The notes under the pieces were generated by a model that saw only the letters and a program-made list of their open reading frames with translations, was not told where the DNA came from and did no database searches. DNA of 64,000 nt, from contig OX359246.1 of NCBI GenBank assembly GCA_947179485.1, positions 30,752,001 to 30,816,000 of the forward strand, in the 5' to 3' direction. How positions within the stretch are numbered: the first letter of the stretch is position 1; each line of letters opens with the position of its first letter. Below, piece by piece: positions 1-13,237 of the stretch. This DNA comes from Allacma fusca (lineage: Eukaryota > Arthropoda > Collembola > Symphypleona > Sminthuridae). The translations under genes and the position numbers were made by a program.

Positions 1-707
1 CCCAGTACATAATCCTGTCTCATTTATGCAATTCTAACTTAAGTCTGGAGCGCATCGTTTTCATACGAAAAAAAAGTTAATCACGATAGGGATTCAGGCA
101 TTACAGCATAAAAGTACTCAAAAGAAAAAAGAGACTCAAAAGAAATACCAAATAGCATGTGTGTTTAAATACATTACATGAGAAATGCATTTCAATGCAA
201 TCTCAATGAAAGGAATGAGTGATTGTACAAAATAATGAGCTGGGAACACTCAAGCGTAATAATAAGCCTGTTTCTTTTTTTTATAAAAAAAAGCTTTAAG
301 AAGCGTCTTCAATTCTGCTAAACTTTATAGTTTAGAGCCTCCGTACCTTAAGAAAAACTCATTTGAAGCTTACCTGTAAAAACTCTGGAAATACAGATAA
401 TACTTATGACGACTCCAATAATTTACAAAGGTTACATATATATCATGGTTTCGTTACTCCAGGTACTTTTTGTTAATTGAATTGAAGGAAGGAAGATAGC
501 CTCCAAATGGATCAACTCCAGTTGCATAATTTAGAATTATTGGAGATGCAATTTTTCATTTATTGTACTCCGAAGAGTGATTTAGTAAATTTGTCTATCT
601 TTATCATTCATGCCCACAACTCGATCTTATAATTTTAATAAAATCATAAATTGTTTAAATACTATACTAGACGTGGGTCTCTGTGTCACTACGTAAGATA
701 GATAATA
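1..707. other. AT-rich intergenic sequence
   Basis: No supportable gene. The last part should hold the promoter and 5' UTR of the DUF4789-like gene that starts at 708. I see no TATA box good enough to call. Confidence 0.5.
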
Positions 708-1605
708 ATGTCCGCAGGGAAATCAACCAGTTCAAAAAATATAGCTGGCATTGCAATACTAATATTTATGTTTGTGGCTGCAATTGCTGTGATTGTTTTG
801 GCTGGGAATCGGATTAAATTACGTCAGATGCTTCTGAGTCCGTCGAGGCCGTAAGTTCCAACCGTTATCGTTTAGAATAAAATTTATTATATATTTATAA
901 ATTACTTTCACACATTTTTAATGTGGGATTTTTTTCAGAATCTGTAATAAAGGCGACTATCGAGTCTACTTCAAACAAACGCATAGATGCTACGTTGAGG
1001 GCAAACAGGGACCCTGCGGCCAGCTAATGATCTTACATGGGGTTAAGAGAGACGCCAATCAGAGTGACTTGTTTGGAGAGTGTCAGTGTCAAACGTTTGG
1101 GCAGCTGGGCTGTGACACTCGACCTACTGTGTATTGGCAAGCAACGAAAAGATGCTATTTCCTATTTGACCAGGTATCGATCTTGCGTCTGAAAATATAT
1201 GCAGCTAATTAATACCTTACATTATAATTCATGATACTCAATATTTAAAAAAAAATACAGGGTCCCTGTAGAAAAGGCCGATGGTTGGTGATTAACCAGT
1301 TCAACAATCCCACATGTGTTACTATACCATGCCCTTCGGAGTATAACGCTCAGAGTCAAATTAGCCGACGAGACTCCGCGGATAGTGACCCAGACCCTAA
1401 GTTCGTGTATTCTTCCTACAGTAAATGCAACCTTACGTTGACGCAAGGGTTTTGCCCTGATGGCGAAATAGTTCATTTCACATCGACCAGCTTTCGACCT
1501 TTGTGCCGGAAAGCTACTCAAGAGTGCCTTCCAAACTATTCAAATTCTTTTGATTTTGAACTTGAGTTGAATATAACAAATCTAGAAGTTTATCCAGGCG
1601 AATAA
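708..1605 (+). CDS. DUF4789-like Cys-rich membrane-anchored protein
   Basis: Three exons (708-850, 939-1173, 1261-1605) join in frame to 240 aa; both introns are GT-AG (gtaagt...cag and gtatcg...acag). Residues about 12-32 form one hydrophobic segment without a clear signal-cleavage site, so a type II anchor is likely, with the Cys-rich part outside the cell or in the lumen. The motif C-Y-x(5)-Q-G-P-C occurs twice, as RCYVEGKQGPCGQ and RCYFLFDQGPCRKG. It is followed both times by a hydrophobic strand (LMIL, WLVI), which is the hallmark of the arthropod DUF4789 family (PF16033), whose function is unknown. A third Cys-rich stretch (CPDGEIVHF) follows. The start was chosen because the ATG begins an open exon with a good donor. 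A poly(A) signal AATAAA lies near 1695. The family call is from motif recognition. Confidence 0.8.
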
Positions 1606-1791
1606 AATTTTTTTGCTTAAGATTTATTACAAACATTTATGTAGTTTCAAATTCAAAGCGTCGATACATTTAGTACAGAACTCCCTCGATTATAAATAAA
1701 ACTCTATAATATTCACATGCATGTGTACGAAAGTTATTTATTTCATGGTGACTAGTACAAAAAGCATTGAATTGGACCGATTCATATGGGT

Positions 1792-4260
1792 CTACAGGTT
1801 ACCACAGTAACAGTACAATTTCAGAATAGGATCCGTGACGCATCTGCTTTCGTTGCCGTATAAATTAGTCCGACTGGCCCGACCTGAAACTTGCCAAGAC
1901 CCATTGGCAAACCTTGTAGACGTAGCTTCAAATGTAGCATTACTGGGAATCACTGAGAAGGAAACAGTAAATGTGACTTCGTTTTTCAGCTTCGGTGCCC
2001 TATTTGACCTCGTTGTATTTTGAGATGTTTTTGTACTTTGGGCGGACTGCCAGACTTGTGCATTAAAAATTTTGTCAAGTGATAAAGTCGAACATTTTCG
2101 GGACTTTGAAATTAAAAATGAGTTTATGCTGGAAACAATATTTTCTGCGGCTTCCCTAATCAAAGTGTTGTTTTCCACTGGGATGGATTTAAGTATTGCA
2201 CAAACACAGTAGTGCTCCGCGATTTCGGCATCTTTACATGTCCGCCTCGCCGGGATCGGAAGGAACATGCTAATCCCACGGGGTAATTCTTGTTTCTCTG
2301 AAAGTTCCAAATTACGCCTGACTATAGCACTACTGGATGTACGTCCAAGATCCAGAAGGTCCAGCAAGGTCTCGTGTAAATCAAATGGGGTTGTCATCTT
2401 GTTCCTGTTGATCTTCAAACTACGGGTGGCCTCCGGGTACTTAAGAGTAAACCATTGGGGCAATATGAAATACAAGAAAGGCATTCGTTCTTCCATCCTT
2501 CCTTGGAAAGAGGAGCGAAGTACACCCCATCGAAGACCATGATCGCTCAGTAAAATCAGAGCGGTGTCTTCAAAAAACCCCCCCGATTTGAACCGAGCCA
2601 GAGTATCAGCCACTGCTTTGTCTCCCAATCTGCCGTAATTGAGTTGGTCATGCGTGGCGGCATTTGACCAGGTAAACTGAAAATAGGGCCGAGTTTTATT
2701 CATAGTGTATGCCATCTGACGGAGAAAATTAAGAGAGAGATCCAATCCTGGCCTAGGGCCGTAACAATAATTAGTGTTGACGAGATTATGATGACCCAGT
2801 CTTCTTCCGAGTTGATTGAGAAACGTGTTGAAATAATAGTCTGCGGGTTGTTCACCAAATCCACGTTTATGATAATTAAATGTACTCATCCAAACTTCAT
2901 CCTCGCTATAAGCTGTTCTGAAACCATGGTTGGAATAATTTTTCCAGATAAATGGACATTTGTCAAAACGTTGCTTGGCATTTTTCCAGCAAGTGTTCCT
3001 CAACTCTTTGACGCTTTTCCCCGTTAAGAATGGTACTAAGAATTTCCGTTTAAAATTATTATTATCATTAGTGTCATAGTTCATATTTAAAAAATTAATT
3101 TAAAGCATCTAGAGAATAAGTATGCGTGAATTTTTAAAAATTTAAATAATAAAAACAAATTACCTAAATTTGGGAAAGTATTATCCGCAACTTTGACATA
3201 CCCATTGAAACCAAATGCAGATAGATTTTGTGTAAGGTACTTGTGCGTTAAAGGCATGACCCGAATAAAATTCATGTGGGATACGGCGTCCAGTCCAAAT
3301 AACACTACATTCAGTCGTCGATGAGTCACTGACTCTATTGAACTCTCTTGATTTTCTGGGAATATTTCACTCTTCTTATTACCATACATTGTGAAATTTC
3401 CGATTCTTTCCTCCAACTGGGGTTTTAAATGCACAAAGCCGAAATAATCGATTGTAACAGTTGATCTACTAGCACCGGCCATTCCTCCTAAAGAACTGTT
3501 CAATTTCATCCCTATTTTTGAACATCTTACGCGAATAAACTCTGCGTCCTTTGGAATGAGCGTTTTCCTATTGTTAATGAGTTCACACTGAGGGTGATAC
3601 CTATAAATAAAATTTTAAATTCTGTTATAAATTAGAAGTTTGAAATAGCACATATGCATAAGAACTTACGTAACCTTTTTATCGCTTCGTCGAACAAATT
3701 TTTGGTAGCAGCAATCTTCGTATCCATATTTGAGGGGGTCTTGAAGTTGGATTAAATTTGAATCCAAATCAGCTGTGAAAATCAGGGGGTATTTTTTCGC
3801 TGAGCAATTTATTGGAGCCGGTCTTCCAAGATATCGACGAATGCTTCTGTGAAATGGGTCCAGAACTGGAAGGTGACATCCCATATGTGAATCAGGTTGG
3901 TTTATTTCCATACCTATAGACAATATATCATTCTGAGATATATAGATATCAAGAAGAGGGATTTTATGTGTGTAGATACTGTAGATTATATGTATTGCCA
4001 GTAAATAATTTTTGACTGTCCAAATGTTTTTTTCTGTACAATTTCATAACCCCATGTTTTTGAATCCCCTTACTCAATATAGGCTCGTTGGAAATTACTG
4101 TTGAATTCATCATGAATTTAACATTTCCTGGTAAATATTTGGTAAATTCCAGTGATTGAAAATTTATCAAAGATGTTAGCTTAAAGACAATGTATAAAAT
4201 ATCCCATGTGCATAGTATCACGAGAAGACAGCACCAGCTCTTTTGCGGATTGAGAGACAT
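1792..4260 (-). CDS. DUF229 (alkaline-phosphatase/sulfatase-fold) protein
   Basis: Four exons on the minus strand (4260-4099, 3932-3670, 3600-3164, 3035-1792) join with matching phases to 701 aa. Exon 1 gives a short cytoplasmic tail and one membrane anchor (residues about 9-30, CCLLVILC...). The rest is DUF229 (PF02995): HLPVLDPFH near the start of the domain, LNVVLFGLDAVSHMNFIR, the splice-spanning TFPNLVPFLTG, then LLSDHGLRWG...QGRMEERMPF and the late motif RGISMFLPIPARRTC. The D and H of SDHG and the D of GLDAVS fit the metal-binding core of the alkaline-phosphatase/sulfatase fold. DUF229 proteins in flies and nematodes have no settled substrate. Exons 2-4 are well supported. The exon 1 donor (gtaatt) and the choice of ATG at 4260 over an upstream ATG-frame extension to 4326 are less certain. 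The gene ends 187 bp from the stop of the convergent DUF4789 gene. Confidence 0.85.
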
Positions 4261-4326
4261 GTCCAATAAGTAGAATGTATAAACTGGCAATGAATAAATA
4301 ATTATTGCTTTTGTTTTTTCAAACAA

Positions 4327-6288
4327 TAAGTGTAGAGAATGTACTCAAGTTTTAGTTATAGTGCTCTGGTTATAGGGCTATAACCTTCAAGTAACAATTG
4401 TGCCTTGGAATTTCGCCCGTCCATTACTTTTGACCAAGAAATAAAGAACTTAGAACAATGTTTTTTATTAATTAAAACACAATAAAAAAAAGTAAGATAT
4501 ATATGCTTTCCTATTCCAACATCATACATGAAACCAAGCAATTGAGTTAATTGACAATCTATTTTCCCTCCCTTCCCAAAAGATGTGGTTTTGCTTAAGA
4601 GGATCTAAAATCTAATTTTAATATCAAATTATTAATTAGAATTTATTTGCAAACCTTTAAATTCTGCTCCCAAATGATTGGGATAAAAGGAACGCTCCAG
4701 GGGTTTACGCGCGCAAATTTTATTTAATGGCTAACTAACATTTTTAATTAACTCTTCCACTTCCTATTATCATGCTTGCTCAATATGAGGGTGCCATTAA
4801 ATGAATACCTTTTGCTTGTGAATTTGAGTTAATTTGGAATTTATTTTTGAATTACATTTCCATGGGACTTCAGCCACAATGGTTAAATTTACTAGCATTT
4901 CCTTGGAATGCAAATCTCATCAATTCCCAAGCTCTTTATGAGGATAATTGTTTCTAGCAATAGTAAATCTATTCATTCTCTTATCACAGTCAGTGGTACT
5001 ATATTTCCTTAGTTAACTATAAAAATTGCGGGGAAATAATTATCCGCAGTGAATTCCACACTTTCTGTCCCATGAGACCTGCGTGTGTAGAATAATAGGA
5101 TTAAGTTTCATAACAAATCTTATTAACGTGTGAACATACGGAAGTAAGTTTGTAGACTCAGTTGTATCGTCTCCCACGAAATCAAACCTTTCCCCCTTCC
5201 GTTAGTGACAGTAGGGATAAATTGTACTGGACATTTTAATGGGAAAAGCAAACCAGAAATGATTTAAGAATTGTATTTTGTAATCGAAAATAATAAATCC
5301 GACCAGAGGCAAAACAACGTTCGCCAAAGTGGGGGGGGGGGCAAATAACCTTCCCAAATTTTAGACACACAGGTAGTTCGACCTTTTTCCTATATAGTAA
5401 ATCATTGTCATTTAAAAAAACATCCGATGACACAATTTTAAAAAATCATATAATTACATGATTTTTAATAAATAGAGAAAAAATTAAACACTTTCAGAAA
5501 CTTGAGATACTATATATCAGAATCTAGACTTTCTATAGACACTAAAAGATATAAATTCGGTGCTAAAAATTCGGGCATACATGCATTGTTTGCTGCGTAA
5601 AACAACGGGTGTTTTCAACTTGGTTAAAATTCAAAGAATCAATCGAATTCATTTGGAATTTCTTGTGAAAGTTATGGGCATAATTTTCCATTTTTGTTTG
5701 CTCTAGCGAGGGAATCTTGCATAGGAGATTTTCAGTTTCATTTTTGTTTTTTTATATTTACAAGATGTTTTAATTGTCATACATACCTTTCTATAAGCGC
5801 GCTACGAGGATCAGCTGTTCAGTACCCAAAGATTTTAGCAAATTTCCACGGAATCGAACCAACGCTCTAAAGCAACGTCTTTAAATAACTTAATTTGAGA
5901 GTTGTAAACAGGAAATTAATATTTGCTTTGACATGAATTGGCTTTATTGATGTATAAAAAATGTATGCTGGCTTTATTTGTTCCCAGACTTTATGTACAA
6001 ATATACCGTAACTTCTATTAAATTAATTATGTGGAAGTGACTGGCTTAAAAGTATAAAATGTAATTGTTATTTGAATAAGTTTGTACAATCCACATCAAT
6101 ATGGACACAGTCATGCTAATTATTGTTGTATTTCTGGAGGGTCCTTATTTATTTATAATTCTTTATTTATATTCCAATATTTTAATAGGATGTAGGACGA
6201 TTTCCAGTTCACAGAAATCAACTGTACAGCGTATTGTAATCGTTCGAAATTGTGCTTAAGTATTTACTTGAATGTAATTACTCTAAAA
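4327..6288. other. AT-rich intergenic sequence
   Basis: No gene seen. A nine-G run lies at about 5332-5341. From about 5875 to 6288 the sequence is the 3' flank of receptor A and is repeated at about 31005-31350, so it belongs to a duplicated block. Confidence 0.5.
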
Positions 6289-7656
6289 TTAACGCCATTG
6301 TTTCCAAGCAATTAAAGCTCTCATGATTTTCGTAGTCACAAAAATAATAAAATTTGGGGAAGAAGCTTGCTCCACAGTACTGAAACTGCCCATTTTTACC
6401 CCCTGCACAAATATTGATCTCGTCATGCTCTGGAATAGGGCTGAGTCTTGTTTATGTAAGATTTTGCAAATAATCCGTATTTTATGCTTGTACTTCCAGA
6501 CCAATTTGGGAATAGAAAAAGCTTTGTCTGAGAACAGTACGTATGTTAGAATCAGCTGAATCCCAACCACTACGTGTACAATCGTGGGCAGTAGAAATAC
6601 GTATACGTGAATGGCCAGTACAGAAAATGAGAGGTAGACAACGGCTGTGGTTATGAAGGAGAGCTTCATCAAATACATGGAGTTGGCAAAAATGTAATTG
6701 TAAAATTGGATCCATAGCATCAAACAACGACAGTCCTGAATTGCTGCATGGAGCCTATGAGCCGGAATCCATATCGTTCCTTTGCTTCACCGAAAGTAAA
6801 TGTAATCAAATTTAGTCCATGGTTTTTACATAATAATTATTAAAAGTAGCACAAAATCTTACTATAAGGGATTTTTGAAAATAAGTGATTAGAATTGCAG
6901 TCCTAATTCCCATTTACAGGACTTATAAAACAATGCTTTTACAATGCTGTATAAGGGTTAGTGTTTATAAATGAAAATATTTTATTACCTTATTTTAATC
7001 CGCCGAATACCATCCAAGGCTTGACACTGTAGTCGATCAAGTGTTAAAATAATAAAAAACCCAAGAAAAGAAAGACAGGCCAGAATTTGAGCAATGAGGA
7101 ACAGCTCCGTGAAAATGCAAAGAGTCAAGGAGACTGATGTTTGCCAACTGGGTTTCAGCCAATGGTATGTAAAGTAACTCACCCCAGGGTTCACAATTAA
7201 CTTTACACAATTAGCTACTGGACTGATGATGCCGATGGTGGGGCCAAGAATGATTAATTTCTCTGTGATTGTTGTTTCCGATAATCCGCTTCGACGCCCA
7301 TGTTTATCAAATGCAGAGTTCACGAAATGCTCCAGACAACAAGGGAGGCTTATAAATGTGGAAAATACAACGTAAAGGGCAGCATGTCCCCCAACGCAAA
7401 ATACTGCATGGTACTGAACGTCAAAAAAGTTGAGATTATCGGGGTAGAGAAAAATCGTGAGCGCAAGGACCACATTTGCAAATATTACTCTCAAAAAGAA
7501 GATCCCCATGGTTAGATTCCATAACCTCAGGCGGAATTTTGATGATTGGATTCTAGTTTTACAGGTCTTCAAATCAACTTGAATAGGAATTAAATTCAAG
7601 AGAGAATAAATATGAAATAATTTAAAATCAAAGTGGGAATTTTGTAAAGTTATCAT
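6289..7656 (-). CDS. seven-transmembrane gustatory-like receptor A
   Basis: Two exons: 7656-6989 and 6784-6289, joined by a phase-2 intron (ag|gtaata ... gaag|c) into 387 aa. Seven hydrophobic stretches can be counted, five or six of them in exon 1. The short N-terminus (MITLQNSHF, then LLNLIPIQVD) is a family signature shared by all copies in this window. The C-terminus reads GVKMGSF...ASSPNFIIFVTTKIM. This lines up with the last helix of insect gustatory receptors, whose usual signature is TYhhhhhQF; here that signature is replaced. The start at 7656 was preferred over an upstream start at 7713 because every paralogue begins with M(I/L/V)T. It is the leftmost member of a minus-strand array. 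The receptor family is inferred from topology and the terminal motif; the ligand is unknown. Confidence 0.75.
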
Positions 7657-9504
7657 ATCTTCAAACGTTTTCGAAATGCAAGTTAAGAGTTTAAAATTTA
7701 TTATACAAATCATTAAGTGAATATCTTCGGCATCCCGAGTGAAATTTAAGTTGTAAAAAAATTGTCAAATCTCACGAGATTTAGGATCTTCGTTAGACTA
7801 CCTCTAATTTATTTTACATTAGTGTAAAAGGAAATAGGAATAAATGCTATATTTTTATTTTGGGAGGATTAATATTTTAAAATACTTTAGCACAGTATGA
7901 TAAAATACTTCTTCAATTTTCAATTTGTCCTAATGGAATGTTGTTTTGGCTATAGCTGCAAAAAATTTGAATACAAAATTTATATAACTTTTGAGATTTA
8001 ACTAACATCTAAAGAGTAAGTATGCCTGACTACCTGGACGGAAATTGAACCTTAATAGCTTTTTAAATTAAATAACCTGTAATATTGGGTAAATACAAAC
8101 ATATGAGCTTCCTACTCCAGTATAATGTCTAGTTACGGGATTTAAATATAGTGGGAAAACTTCAAAAATTGATTATTAAACATCAGGCATACATGGAACT
8201 TATTTGATTCAGTTTTAATTTCACTGGGAAGAAATATCATTCAAATAAGGCACGTCATGCGTTTTAAAACTAATTATTTTTATATGTATCTATATACATA
8301 TATCATATAATCCAACATCCGTTATGTATTTTGAGCGATTTAAGCTTTGGGAAGCAATCATTTGTAGTATGAGTAGTTGCTTTTGTTGTAAAATTTTGAT
8401 TTATAGATTTTAAATGAACTCAATCAGTTTTGTGTTTGTTGACATTGAAACCAGTATGTAGTTTTAAGTTGGAGGTCTATTCCTCCTTAAAAATGTATAT
8501 CGTTGCGTTATTTTAAAAGAAGAATCAATTACAATAATCGAAATACAATAATCTTCACAACAAGAAAAGTAGTTTCAGTAGTTACTCTAGCCTTAGATTC
8601 GTTGGGCATTTTTTTCCGATTGTTTAATTTGTGTTTGTTCATTGAACTTATTTAAAAAATCAGAAAGTACATTATTTATTGTTTGAAGAACAAAACAACA
8701 TTCTCAATCACTCATTGTTAAGTATTTACGATTGTAAAAGGGAAGAAGAATCATTTTTGGAAAGTTGCTTTATCTTCTCTGTCACGTTTTTAATTGTTTG
8801 CCAAACAACTTTTCTGGCCTTAAAAAGCAACTACCTCTGCTATCACTCGAGGGTAAAAAAATTCTTTTTCATGTGATTTTTGAACGGAAGGTCCGATTGG
8901 CAATTCTAAGGGCTTAAAGTCGATTGGAGACTTCAAATAATGTGCTTGAATATTTTCAATGTTGCACCTGAAGGGGTTCCAGAGTTATTGGCATATATCA
9001 ACATTTTTTTGGCATCGTTGCTATCTAAGACCAATCATAGCTACCATTTAATTAACATTGCAAAAATTCTAAGGGTGTTCCTCACTAGCGATTTCCTTTA
9101 AATTTGGTACAAAGGTCCCTTAATATTATGTAAATCGATGTACAAAAGGGCATGTTGCGACAACGAAGGGTTCACACTGTGGAAATTAATTTGTGTTAAA
9201 GTAGACCTATTGGTTACCGCAGTTAGCATAAGATTATTGAAACATTGATCGATTGAAGAAAAAAATAATATTAGGATTCTTTGAAACATTAATCTTTTGA
9301 AACAAAAAATATTAATGATCACATTCTTTGAAACATTGATCTTTTCAAACAAAAAAATTATAAAAAAGTTAAAGAATAAATCTGCTAAAAAGAAATTTTG
9401 GAACGGAAAAGTCTTTCATATCTGAACGATACTACAACTACTGCTATTACAGAGGAAAACACAGAAATCCACTCACATTGAAGTGAGCGTTTGATGTATG
9501 CTAC
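7657..9504. other. AT-rich intergenic sequence with a small tandem repeat
   Basis: No supportable gene. At about 9225-9358 an imperfect tandem repeat carries GAAACATTGATCTTTTGAAAC three times, with spacing of about 55 bp. From about 9466 the sequence is part of a dispersed retroposed family also found at 39.9-40.3 kb. Confidence 0.5.
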
Positions 9505-10556
9505 TAGTGTTTCTGTCGGTGCAAGTTTTGGGAATAACCGAACTTGCAATTGCTATTATAATTAATAATGAAAGTAGCAGTAATGCTGTAACTGGTACTT
9601 GCTAAAATGCGGCAATTAAATCATGCAAATAACCGAAGTTGAACTTGCAATTAGTTCATCAGTTACTTGCAGTTGGTAAGGCAATTGCAAAAACATTTGG
9701 AAGTAATTGCACCGATAAGTACAATTGCAAGTGCAATTTGTAATTGCAAGTTAACTGATACACAGTATAAATTGTCGACGAAGAGACAAGATGATCTGTG
9801 CATTATTGATTGGTATCAAAATGGTAAACATGCTGTTTACCAAATTGAACAGTGTATTAAATAAAATAATCTAGATGCAATGAATAATGAAACAGAGATG
9901 GACAAATGAAATTGCCTTTCTTCAAGGCTTCCAAGGCTGAAATATTGTAAAATTTCATCGTTCAACATATCTTTACAATCCTTGAAATATTTGGCCTATT
10001 TTTCTATCATTTTGTACAAATGGGAACATTTTGATGCCAGTCAAAAATTCACTTAGCTCAATTTGCCTCCTGACCGACGAAATTGTACAGTTAGTGCAGT
10101 AATTACACCCTTTAAGACAATACTCGTGTTTATTATGAAAATTAGTTATTAGAGCGGAATGACTTATTGAGGCATTTTGTAGAATTCTCAAATTTGAAAC
10201 GGTTGCAATTAACTTTTTGCAGTGCAAGTACTTGCAATTTCAGTTGTGCGTAACCGGTAATTGCGAGTATTTAATGCTTTTGTAATTGCAATTTAAGTAC
10301 ACAGAAATAGCACTTTCACCGACAATTGCAATTCCCTGATGTAGAATCACCGCAATTGAACCGAACTTGCAAGTTCAATTAGTAATTGCGGTTAAATTGC
10401 AATTGACAAGAAACACTAATGCTAACTAGCAGTACATACCGCAGAACCCAAAATCTCTCTCTCTCTCTCACCTCCGCGACAGACAGGGGCACTGGGCTTT
10501 GAAGCCATTCCTCAACGATGGTAGTTGAATACAGTCAGTGCTGGACTACTCCTGTC
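9466..10556 (-). repeat. dispersed retroposed repeat, copy 1 (split by the element at 9505-10418)
   Basis: Read on the minus strand, this segment matches 39908-40080 closely. It shares the stretch from GTAGTCCAGCACTGA through GGAATGGCTTCAAAGCCC to the AGTGAGCG region. A (TC)n run lies at about 10452-10470. Copy 2 in receptor gene G has a 21-bp target duplication, which suggests a SINE or the 3' end of a LINE. One reading frame near the start gives IVEEWLQSPVPLLSRR and a stop, possibly the end of a LINE ORF, but this is not established. Confidence 0.5.
9505..10418. mobile_element. hAT-like word element, GCAATTGCAAGT family
   Basis: The ends are inverted: TAGTGTTTCT on the left and AGAAACACTA on the right. 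Flanks ATGCTAC and ATGCTAAC suggest an imperfect 7-8 bp target duplication. The uninterrupted paralogous site near 40040 (gtgctaactagcag on its reverse strand) supports an insertion here. Both end regions are filled with variants of TTGCAATTGCAAGT, a word that is nearly its own reverse complement. No transposase ORF is seen. Confidence 0.65.
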
Positions 10557-10885
10557 CAGAGCTGTGCTCAAGTACAAGTAGACAACGAGTATTTCAAATC
10601 ATGGTCAAGTGCGAATACTATTTTTCTATTTCTATTTTTTGAAAAAGACTTGGCAAGTTCAAGTTGGGGTCATGATCAAGTCATGGTCAAGTCAAGAGTT
10701 GTCCCGGCTATATTTGGCCAGGTTCAAGTTACGCGAAACGTACTTGAATACTTGACCCTGAATTTTCAAGTAATTGTCTGACCATGAACCTTCAAGTTTA
10801 AGACCGACTGAAAAATATACTTGACAATCAGGGCCAATTCTAGTTCAGGGTCAAGTCTGGGATTTACTTGACGTGAGCGCTCCTG
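10557..10885. mobile_element. hAT-like word element, CAAGTT family, short copy
   Basis: The body is made of TCAAGT/ACTTGA words in both orientations, the same word as in the larger element at 55205-57082. The flanks CCTGTCCA and ACTGTCCA look like a diverged 8-bp target duplication. The terminal inverted repeats are poorly preserved, so the exact ends are uncertain by a few bases. Confidence 0.5.
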
Positions 10886-11041
10886 ACTGTCCATATTTTA
10901 ATAAATACATCTCATTTTTGTTAAAATGTTTAAGTCCAGCATTGCATTGGAATAAAAAAAATACATCCATGGTTTTATTAAAGCATTATACTTGCGGATG
11001 TATCCATATGTAATAAATACTTATTGTAAAAGAAATAAATA

Positions 11042-11705
11042 AACTTAGCAGCAAAAAAGCTTAAAAGTAAAGTTGCTTTTCCGCCCTTAAAAGTAATAAA
11101 CAAGTTATGGTACAATAATTATTTTATAGAACAAAAATATGCAGGAACAATGAAATTATTTATTGAAAAAGCAACGCGATCACACATTATTTTTAATTCA
11201 CACAAATATTTGGTAATACATGTTATTACAGATTCCATTTTCTTTCGTATGGTGTTCCCGAAATTGCATAAAACATAATAGTTTGTGTAATTGTATCGTA
11301 AAACGAAGTTCTGCTACAGCATGTACACATTCATCTACATCCAACGTTCGCCTCACAAGAAAAAGTCAAATTTTGTAAGCGAAAAGAAAAAGTTCATTGC
11401 CGAAGTGATCCTCTGCTCCAAATTCCAACACACTTACATAATTATAAAATTCCAAAGTTACCTTCACCAGATTATCACAGATTGCGTAATAATAGCAGAA
11501 GGCAAAGAAAAACAGATATTACAAAAACATGTGTGAGAAAACGTTCTTTATTAAATCATGTGTGATCGCGTTGCTTTTTCAATAAATAATTTCATTGTTC
11601 CTGCATATTTTTGTTCTATAAAATAATTATTGTACCATAACTTGTTTATTACTTTTAAGGGCGGAAAAGCAACTTTACTTTTAAGCTTTTTTGCTGCTAA
11701 GTTTT
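11042..11705. repeat. foldback element with long identical inverted arms
   Basis: The left arm (about 11042-11187) and right arm (about 11561-11705) are reverse complements over about 145 bp with no mismatch that I can see. They run from AAACTTAGCAGC to GCAACGCGATCACACAT. The loop of about 370 bp has no convincing gene. A diverged relative of the arm core (GGGCGTAAAAGCAACTTTA) occurs near 43709-43735. Confidence 0.8.
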
Positions 11706-13237
11706 TTGTCAGGAATTATTTGTAAATTTAGTACTAACGTTTTCAAACAAATTCCTCTGTGCTTTTGGTTGTCACAATTGAATCAAAGTTAGGCTAATAA
11801 TTCAAAATGAAGGTCTTTCAACAATATTGTGTAAACGTAAATTATAATGCTTTTTCTCAATAGGATTTGATGGGAGATGGAAGAGGCTTTTTACAAGAAT
11901 TTGTGCAGGAGCAAATTATTTGGTGTTCAAAGTTTACAGGCTCTTTCGGTACAGTAGCAGGTTATCAAGTCATAGTTAATTGAAGATCGGCAAAGAATTG
12001 ATCGCGAATTCCGAAAAGTTCAACCTAAATCATGGCGGTATCTATAGTTGCAAGAAATGAAGATGGTTCAGGGGAGAAGACCTTCGAGTCGAACGGGACA
12101 AAAATTGTTCGAGTCAAGAAAGAGTGGATCCCTGTCTGGATTTTACTAGTTAATCATCTCCACCACTCACAGATTCAGTTCCATCACGCTTGACCTGATA
12201 AATCGTTACTTTCCACCTAATTGTGAGGCAAGTCATTTAGCTGCTTTGTCCCTAATTGGCATAGATGGTGAAAAAGTGATAATAGTAGATTTTACTTATT
12301 GTAGGATTGGTAAATTGAATCAGATATGTCTCCACTTTGTCAAAAATTAGATGATACTCCGCTTTCGTGTTGTAGAACTAACGATGATAAGAAATGTTAT
12401 TTTAATGAGCGTTCAACAGTAGCCCTCATTGGAAACTTTGGACAAAATTAAATAATTTAAGTGTTCGCTCTAAATTTATATCAAATTCAAAGTTCAATAT
12501 AAAATAAGGCCCATACCCGTTTACCCGAGTATTACCCATACCTGTGTCGAGCACTGCTACGTAGTGACATCATCTGTATGCAGGGTGGGTGGATTCAGCA
12601 ATAAATGACAATTGGTGATGATGGGGTGAGAGGTTCTGAAAAATCGACCATTTTGGGTGACGTAATTTGTGTATGCTCCCTTATTGCAAGGTAACTCCGC
12701 TTGTAAAATGTACAATAAAGATTTCACTTAATATTTCATTGCATAAAATAGGAGCGAATTTGTTCAAAATACCAGCAAGATACATCTCATATGAACTTTA
12801 TTAAGTTGTAAATTCTTAAAAATATTGTTTTTAATAATTAATTGCATTAAACACGTCTCAAATACTGTTCATGATGGTTAAGCCCAAGTGAAGTAAATGA
12901 GTCCAAGTTTGACCGACTGATTGATTGCTGTTCAAAGTTTAGAGGCAGTTACTGAAACATTCAGCAAAACGAGCAACTTTTTAGTTTTGGAAAGTTTACG
13001 GATAATTAAATATCCTATCCTCCCTGACTTTTTCTGGGTTAAATGTTCCTAATGTAACCCCCGCCCTACTCTTGAGTGATTGTTTGTGTCATACAGCTTC
13101 ATATGTACAATAGTATATAAAGTATAAACAATGTGCTTCAATTATCTGTCAATAGAGTCAATAAAACTATAATAACTTCGTTCCCTAAATATAAAACATT
13201 GATTCTTAAAACCGGATTTTAAAAGAAACGTGAGAAT
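11706..13237. other. intergenic sequence with an element remnant
   Basis: No gene supported. At 12510-12557 the words ACCCATACC and the end TGTCGAGCACTG match one terminus of the GGGTAC word family (complete copy at 54499-57679), so this is a truncated relic. The last 200 bp is the 3' flank of receptor B. Confidence 0.45.

Noticed and set aside
5820-5890. tRNA-like T-arm (GGTTCGATTCC) on the minus strand.
   Set aside because: The T stem does not pair beyond three bases and no acceptor, D or anticodon arms fit.
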